Shown here: one piece after another, positions 48,112 to 51,835 of the stretch | How the letters are laid out: the number at the start of each line of letters is the position of its first letter | Position numbering within the stretch: the stretch's first letter is position 1 | Source: Paenibacillus aceti | GTDB lineage: Bacteria; Bacillota; Bacilli; Paenibacillales; Paenibacillaceae | DNA length: 51,835 nt | Assembly (NCBI RefSeq): GCF_003614185.1 | Contig: NZ_KZ987724.1 | Coordinates: forward strand, 4,946,017-4,997,851 | Direction of reading: 5' to 3' | The notes under the pieces: generated by a model | What the model was told of the DNA's origin: nothing | Databases searched by the model: none | The model's input: only the letters and a program-made list of their open reading frames with translations | Program-made: the position numbers and the translations under genes

Positions 48112-48568
48112 ACAACGGAAGGTATTAGAGGCGCAGCTCACACCGCAGCAACAGAAGGCCGCGCAGTTATATGTTCAGAACGAATGGGGCGAGTTATTGG
48201 GCGAGGGTGGGAAGAAGAAGACAATGCAGGAGCTCGCGGATGAGTTGGGAATCGCTCGCTCGACTTTATTCGAATGGAAATCGCAAGAGCATTTCGCAGC
48301 TTACATTAACTACTTGTCTGAGCGTAATCTCGACGCAATGCGTTCGGAAGCCTACGTTCAATTAATGAAATTGATTCGCGGAGGAGCAAACGGAGTTCCT
48401 TCCGTTAAAGCGCTTGACCTGTTCTTCCGTCGCTACGGATTGCTTACCGATCGTACTGTCGTTGAGGATATGCGTGATACCGTTCAGACGCGAGTTAAGA
48501 CTGACGAAGAGATTCGCGCGGAGATCAGCGAATTAGATGCGATGATTAACGGGAAAGAAGCGAGCTAA
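48104..48568 (+). CDS. Terminase small subunit-like helix-turn-helix protein
   Basis: A 154-residue protein. LTPQQQKAAQLYVQNEWGEL starts a region like phage TerS, and KTMQELADELGIARSTLFEW is a clear helix-turn-helix (about residues 40-59). YLSERNLDAMRSEAYVQLMK and KALDLFFRRYGLLTDRTVVE follow. This is the phBC6A51-type HTH family, annotated as small terminase or phage transcription factor. It would mark the pac site, but no TerL accompanies it. If it acts in packaging it must use another phage's large subunit. Confidence 0.68.
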   Translation: MSRQRKVLEAQLTPQQQKAAQLYVQNEWGELLGEGGKKKTMQELADELGIARSTLFEWKSQEHFAAYINYLSERNLDAMRSEAYVQLMKLIRGGANGVPSVKALDLFFRRYGLLTDRTVVEDMRDTVQTRVKTDEEIRAEISELDAMINGKEAS

Positions 48569-48592
48569 GACGTAGGGAGTCCGATAGATGTG

Positions 48593-48640
48593 CGCCTGTG
48601 ATAACGTGTAATCATGCGTGTTACAGGCGCTTTATTTTCG
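48593..48640 (+). terminator. Terminator after the TerS-like gene
   Basis: GCGCCTGT pairs with ACAGGCGC, with further pairing between AACGTG-like and CATGCGTGTT inside, followed by TTTATTTT. Confidence 0.75.
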
Positions 48641-49231
48641 GATTTATTCGGACTAATACCGCGATTCACCTGCACGCAGCTCCTGGCAGACACGCGCCTA
48701 CAAACTCGGGGGTCAAACGGCTGGGTGCGGCCTTTTCGGCTTTTTCTCGTTGCATAAACGATGTATAAACGTCTCGATCCGCGGTGAATAATTTACCAGT
48801 GGGAATCGTGTTAAGCCGCGCCATTATGCGAAAGGTACTGGAAATGTATATGCGGTGTATAACGCGGAATTATGCATATACGGTACAAACCGCGTAGTGG
48901 TGCGGGTTTACAGCGAGTCGGAGGGGCAACGTTTATACTGTGCGTTGGGGGTATCGGTTGCATACGAGTGCATATCGTAAACCCTACGATTATTCAATGC
49001 TTTAGTGCGGTAACGCATTACCCCAAGGCACCCACGCGAAGGGGCGACAGCAGGCCCCCGTACAATGCGCGCAGCTTCCAAATCTCATAGGTAAAAAATG
49101 TGAATATTAGAGTTGTGTTTATCGCGGACATGGGTTATAGTGGAAGTACGTAGGGCTTCGTATTATGCGTAGGTCATCGGATAAATGCACGTTTAAGGCT
49201 ACGTGCAGAATACGAGAGGTAACGCCCCTTA
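48641..49231. other. Noncoding right end of the element
   Basis: About 590 bp without a convincing gene. TGCATA or its relatives recur (48752, 48872, 48958, 48970), as do GCGGTGTATAACGCGG-type runs, which could be integrase arm sites or a packaging site. At 49157-49175 TCGTATTATGCGTAGGTC resembles the attachment core TCGTAATGCGTAGGTCGG, about 75 bp before attR. A 72-codon frame at 48872 has no ribosome binding site. Confidence 0.4.
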
Positions 49232-49283
49232 AACGCACTCGTAATGCGTAGGTCGGTGGTTCGAATCCTCTCATCAGCATCCT
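49232..49283 (+). repeat. attR, 52-bp direct repeat
   Basis: Exact copy of 32410-32461, the original 3' half of tRNA-Thr left at the far end of the element. Confidence 0.95.
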
Positions 49284-49295
49284 TACTTATTCAAG

Positions 49296-49340
49296 CGCAG
49301 CGCGGTTCCCGAGAATTCCGGGGGGTCGCGCTTTTTTTGT
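49296..49340 (+). terminator. Original terminator of tRNA-Thr
   Basis: AGCGCGG-type and CCCGAG pair with CCGGGGGG and TCGCGCT, followed by TTTTTTT. It lies just beyond attR, now 16.8 kb from the tRNA it served. Confidence 0.75.
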
Positions 49341-49469
49341 GCAAAAAGCAGATCTTCTACCATTCTTCTAACCTTTCTTGCTTTAAAGTATAAAGTAAAG
49401 CAGGATATTATTTCTACTAGTCGAACTTAAAATTTGAAAAGTCCAATCTAGAAGAAGGTGGTGAATGAA

Positions 49470-50000
49470 TTGTCAATCAAACAAATCGGTTATCTCTCAG
49501 TGCGGTTGTTGGCTATCTATATATTTTCTCTTGGAATCATCCAATTGGGAAATACGATAAATGTGTGGTTGCAATTGAGAAGCTTGAACAATGGTCCGAA
49601 TGCGGATCATTCCATATTTTTTGTGAATACTTTAGGACCCTTTGTTCTGTTAACGCTGATCAGTGTGATCATATGGTTCAGTGCAAATAAATTAACAAAG
49701 TATCTGGTTCATATGGATGAAAAAGCTGAGACCAAAGTCACCAACTTGGGCTTGAAAGAAGTTCAGTCATTATTGTTTTCAACGGTTGGTTTAGTTTTGC
49801 TTGCACGATCCATACCGCAATTATTTCAAATTATCCCTGAAATAAAAATGATCAATAGTAACTTACTATCAGATCCCGCTATTAATAAATCCTATTTTTT
49901 CATTGTACAAAGGATATTTGAATTTATTTTAGGTCTTTCTCTTTTTTTAGGATCAAAAGGACTGGTTACGATTTTAAACAAACTCAGAGGTAACCACTGA
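49470..50000 (+). CDS. Hypothetical membrane protein, about 177 aa
   Basis: Four hydrophobic segments: LLAIYIFSLGIIQLGN, FVLLTLISVIIWFSAN, SLLFSTVGLVLLARSI and FEFILGLSLFLGSKGLV. The linker between the second and third is charged. I do not recognise the family. TTG 49470 is eight bases after GAAGGTGG; GTG 49458 or 49461 in frame are alternatives that overlap that site. It is the first host gene after the element, AT-rich like its neighbours and unlike the element. Function unknown. Confidence 0.65.
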   Translation: MSIKQIGYLSVRLLAIYIFSLGIIQLGNTINVWLQLRSLNNGPNADHSIFFVNTLGPFVLLTLISVIIWFSANKLTKYLVHMDEKAETKVTNLGLKEVQSLLFSTVGLVLLARSIPQLFQIIPEIKMINSNLLSDPAINKSYFFIVQRIFEFILGLSLFLGSKGLVTILNKLRGNH

Positions 50001-50064
50001 ACCTTCTATAACCAAACCAAATGTGCTAGAGCGCCCAGGAAGGCGTTTTCTATTTTGGCCATTT

Positions 50065-50260
50065 TGCTATAATAGGACTTGTACATGAAACGGGCTTAAA
50101 AGGGCGGTCGGCTAATCTCCCGGAAGGGAGGTGATGCCTGTGGAGATTAAAGACGCTTTGACGATCATGATCAGTTTTGGTGGGCTAATTATAGCGCTGC
50201 TGACGCTGGTTGTAACCATCGTCGTAGCGATTAATCAAAACACAAAGAAATAGACCGCCC
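50065..50260 (+). promoter_or_regulatory. Control region of the type I toxin: extended -10 and 5'/3' pairing arms
   Basis: TGCTATAAT (50065-50073) is an extended -10 promoter. GGGCGGTC (50102-50109) is exactly complementary to GACCGCCC (50253-50260), which would join the two ends of the toxin mRNA. This is a known way to mask translation in type I systems. The 3' arm overlaps the toxin stop codon. Confidence 0.6.
50134..50253 (+). CDS. Holin-like type I toxin, 39 aa
   Basis: MPVEIKDALTIMISFGGLII then ALLTLVVTIVVAINQNTKK. This is the Hol_Tox pattern of Firmicutes: short N-terminus, MISFGGLIIALLTLVV membrane helix, and Asn/Lys-rich tail. GGAAGGGAGGTG immediately precedes ATG 50134. Such peptides depolarise the membrane when overproduced and are silenced by an antisense RNA. 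The antitoxin RNA should overlap the 3' side, where the IS element begins within about 20 bases of the stop codon. Its antitoxin may therefore be damaged. It was not in the supplied reading frames because of its size. Confidence 0.8.
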   Translation: MPVEIKDALTIMISFGGLIIALLTLVVTIVVAINQNTKK

Positions 50261-50340
50261 TACCTATGATATGCTCCCATCATAGTAGACAGTAGAAAAA
50301 AACAAAAACTTCTACTTCTATAATGATGGGAGTTTTTCTA

Positions 50341-51030
50341 ATGTCCAAAAAGAGTCCAATTTCTTTTGAGATCAAGTTACATGTCGTAGAACGTTGTCTT
50401 CAGAATGAAACTAACCCAACTCATGAAGCGAAACGGCTTGGGGTAGATAGGCACACCGTCACAGAATGGGTTAGAAAATATAAAGCAGATGGTTTTGAGG
50501 GATTAAAGAAGTCTAGAGGGTGGAAAGCCTATTCAAAGGATCTGAGGCTTACTGCAATCATGGATGTCCTATCCGGTAATCATTCCATACGGGAGGCGAC
50601 GAAGAAATATCATATTTCGAGTAAAAGTGTTTTGACGAGATGGATTTCCAAGTATACTAGTGGGGAAGAAATGAAACCTACTCGTAAAGGAAAAGGACTA
50701 TCTCATATGAATAAAGGACGTAAAACCACTCTCCAAGAACGTATTGAAATTGCTCAATATACGATCGCTAATGATTTCGATTATCAGAAGTCGATTGAGA
50801 AATACAAAGTTTCTTATCAACAGGTGTATGCATGGGTTCGTAAATATCAATCTGGCGGTGAGGATGCGCTTCATGATCATCGGGGACGTAATAAGCCTGT
50901 AGAAGAGCTAAATGATCATGAACGGCTCAAGCTTCGGATCAAAGAACTAGAGGCGCGAAATGAGTACCTGGAAATGGAGAACGCCCTTGCAAAAAAGTTG
51001 GCAGAGATCCGGCGACGAAATACACGTTAA
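50341..51030 (+). CDS. IS3 family transposase OrfA (IS150 type)
   Basis: A 229-residue DNA-binding subunit. Two or three helix-turn-helix units are visible: KLHVVERCLQNETNPTHEAK with RLGVDRHTVTEWVRKYKADG, then NHSIREATKKYHISSKSVLT, then KSIEKYKVSYQQVYAWVRKY. A leucine-zipper-like helix ends it (RLKLRIKELEARNEYLEMEN). This tandem HTH layout is typical of IS150-type OrfA. ATG 50341 follows GATGGGAG; the in-frame ATG 50323 overlaps it. Near the end A-AAA-AAG (50991-50997) in the proper frame allows -1 shifting into OrfB. Confidence 0.92.
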   Translation: MSKKSPISFEIKLHVVERCLQNETNPTHEAKRLGVDRHTVTEWVRKYKADGFEGLKKSRGWKAYSKDLRLTAIMDVLSGNHSIREATKKYHISSKSVLTRWISKYTSGEEMKPTRKGKGLSHMNKGRKTTLQERIEIAQYTIANDFDYQKSIEKYKVSYQQVYAWVRKYQSGGEDALHDHRGRNKPVEELNDHERLKLRIKELEARNEYLEMENALAKKLAEIRRRNTR

Positions 51031-51835
51031 CCTTAGTTCGACATGTAGACTTGTATCAAGCCATCCAAGAACTGCACTCGGAGAAAGGCTACGCCATCAC
51101 AAAGCTGTGTAAGCTAGCTGGAGTCGCTAGGTCTGCCTATTATAAATGGCTGAAATGGAAGCCATCCACCAGAGAACTTGAAATGATTTCACTCGCTAAG
51201 GAAGTAAAGCTGCGCTATGACAAGAGAAAAGGAGCACTCGGATACCGTCAAATCCGCACCCAATTAAACCGAAAACTCAAGAAAAATTACAACAAAAAGC
51301 GTTACTATCGAATCATGTGTGCTCTTGGATTGAAAGCAGTCATTCGCAGGAAACGACCCAACTATGTGAAAGCTTCAGAAATTCATGTAGCGGAAAATGT
51401 AATGAACCGTGAATTTCAAGCAGATGCTCCTAATATGAAGTGGTGTACCGACGTTACAGAATTGAAGTACGGGAACGGTCGTAAAGCCTATCTGAGTGCT
51501 ATTCTCGATGTATACGATAACTCTATCGTCTCATGGGTGTTAAGCCCCTCCAACAACAATAAACTCGTCATGGATACGGTGAAGAAAGCCTACTGTAAGA
51601 ATTCGGGGGTCACTCCACTTCTTCATAGCGATAGAGGCTTCCAATATACCTCACATGAGTATAATTGGCTCCATATAAAATACGGATTTATGAAAAGCAT
51701 GTCTCGTGTAAGCCGATGCTTGGACAACCAACCTATTGAACGATTCTGGGGCACTTACAAATCAGAAAGCTATTATCTTACAAAGCACGATACCTATGAA
51801 GACGTCCTCAAAGACGTTAAGGAATATATTCATTA
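50997..51835 (+). CDS. IS3 family transposase OrfB, partial at window end
   Basis: This is the -1 frame after the slippery site, open to the last base of the window. The HTH_21 region has SEKGYAITKLCKLAGVARSA, and GALGYRQIRTQLNRKL follows. The rve catalytic core shows WCTDVTELKY (first Asp), LLHSDRGFQYTS (second Asp) and DNQPIERFWGTYKSE (Glu), so the DDE triad is complete. The fusion OrfAB is the active transposase. Only the final few dozen codons are missing, through the window edge, not through damage. Confidence 0.9.

Larger units (their letters stand above)
32410..49283. mobile_element. Integrated phage-like element, 16.8 kb, in tRNA-Thr
   Basis: Bounded by a perfect 52-bp direct repeat (32410-32461 and 49232-49283) taken from the 3' half of tRNA-Thr. 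The integrase lies next to the left end. The gene order is integrase, riboswitch plus small membrane protein, repressor (reverse), early small genes, structured noncoding region, iterons with a replication-type protein, zinc-finger protein, scaffold-like and tail genes, cargo, and TerS-like. No large terminase, portal, capsid, tail tube, Dit, holin or lysin is seen. All major frames look intact, which argues against random decay. Confidence 0.92.
50272..51835 (+). mobile_element. IS3-family insertion sequence (IS150-like), cut by window end
   Basis: The left end is probably TGCTCCCATCATAGTAGACA at 50272, judged from the TG start and its closeness to orfA; no right end is in the window to confirm it. 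It carries orfA and orfB joined by an A6G frameshift site. The transposase frames look intact to the edge. Confidence 0.8.

Noticed and set aside
48872-49090. A 72-codon frame near attR
   Set aside because: No ribosome binding site and no protein-like pattern; the DNA looks like sites and repeats instead.

Overview
The window looks like a chromosome segment of a Paenibacillus-type member of the Bacillota. Supporting signs are strong AGGAGG-type ribosome binding sites, GTG/TTG starts, TPP and cobalamin riboswitches, a YezD-type gene after sulfate permeases, a holin-like type I toxin and phage-like genes of Firmicutes type. The genus call is an inference; no rRNA is present.

Layout, host part (1-32409). 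A wrecked HD-GYP gene and a small unknown gene come first. A thiamine-precursor uptake operon follows on the minus strand (thiY, a thiamine-binding protein, thiX, thiZ) behind a TPP riboswitch with its own terminator. Next are ccdC, a 6-phosphogluconolactonase, and a sulfate uptake operon (sbp, cysT, cysW, yezD; no cysA) behind a structured leader. Then come a membrane protein, the NAD(P)HX repair enzyme, an FMN reductase, a P-loop kinase, an asymmetric heterodimeric ABC exporter with an AAA ATPase, a LysR/YeiH divergent pair, hcp behind an Fnr-type site, tRNA-Arg(CCT), and both oxygen-dependent (nrdAB) and oxygen-independent (nrdDG) ribonucleotide reductases. nrdDG sits behind tandem NrdR boxes and a full cobalamin riboswitch with terminator.

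Layout, mobile part (32410-49283). An element of about 16.8 kb is integrated in tRNA-Thr(CGT) and bounded by a perfect 52-bp direct repeat. It has an integrase, a short cobalamin riboswitch driving a 32-residue membrane peptide, a repressor with twin operators, small early genes, a highly structured noncoding stretch, iteron-like repeats before a replication-type winged-helix protein, a scaffold-like protein, a tail chaperone, tape measure and tail-tip protein, a probable cargo gene, and a TerS-like gene. No large terminase, portal, capsid, tail tube or lysis gene is visible, yet the remaining reading frames look intact. This fits a phage satellite that carries its own tail genes, or a cleanly deleted prophage.

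Right flank (49284-51835). The original tRNA terminator, a small membrane protein, a holin-like type I toxin and an IS3-family element cut by the window end.

The host intergenic regions also carry about 190-bp modular repeats made of four short units spaced about 50-60-50 bp. Different core sequences share the same architecture. They and the element's riboswitch are the most unusual things here.
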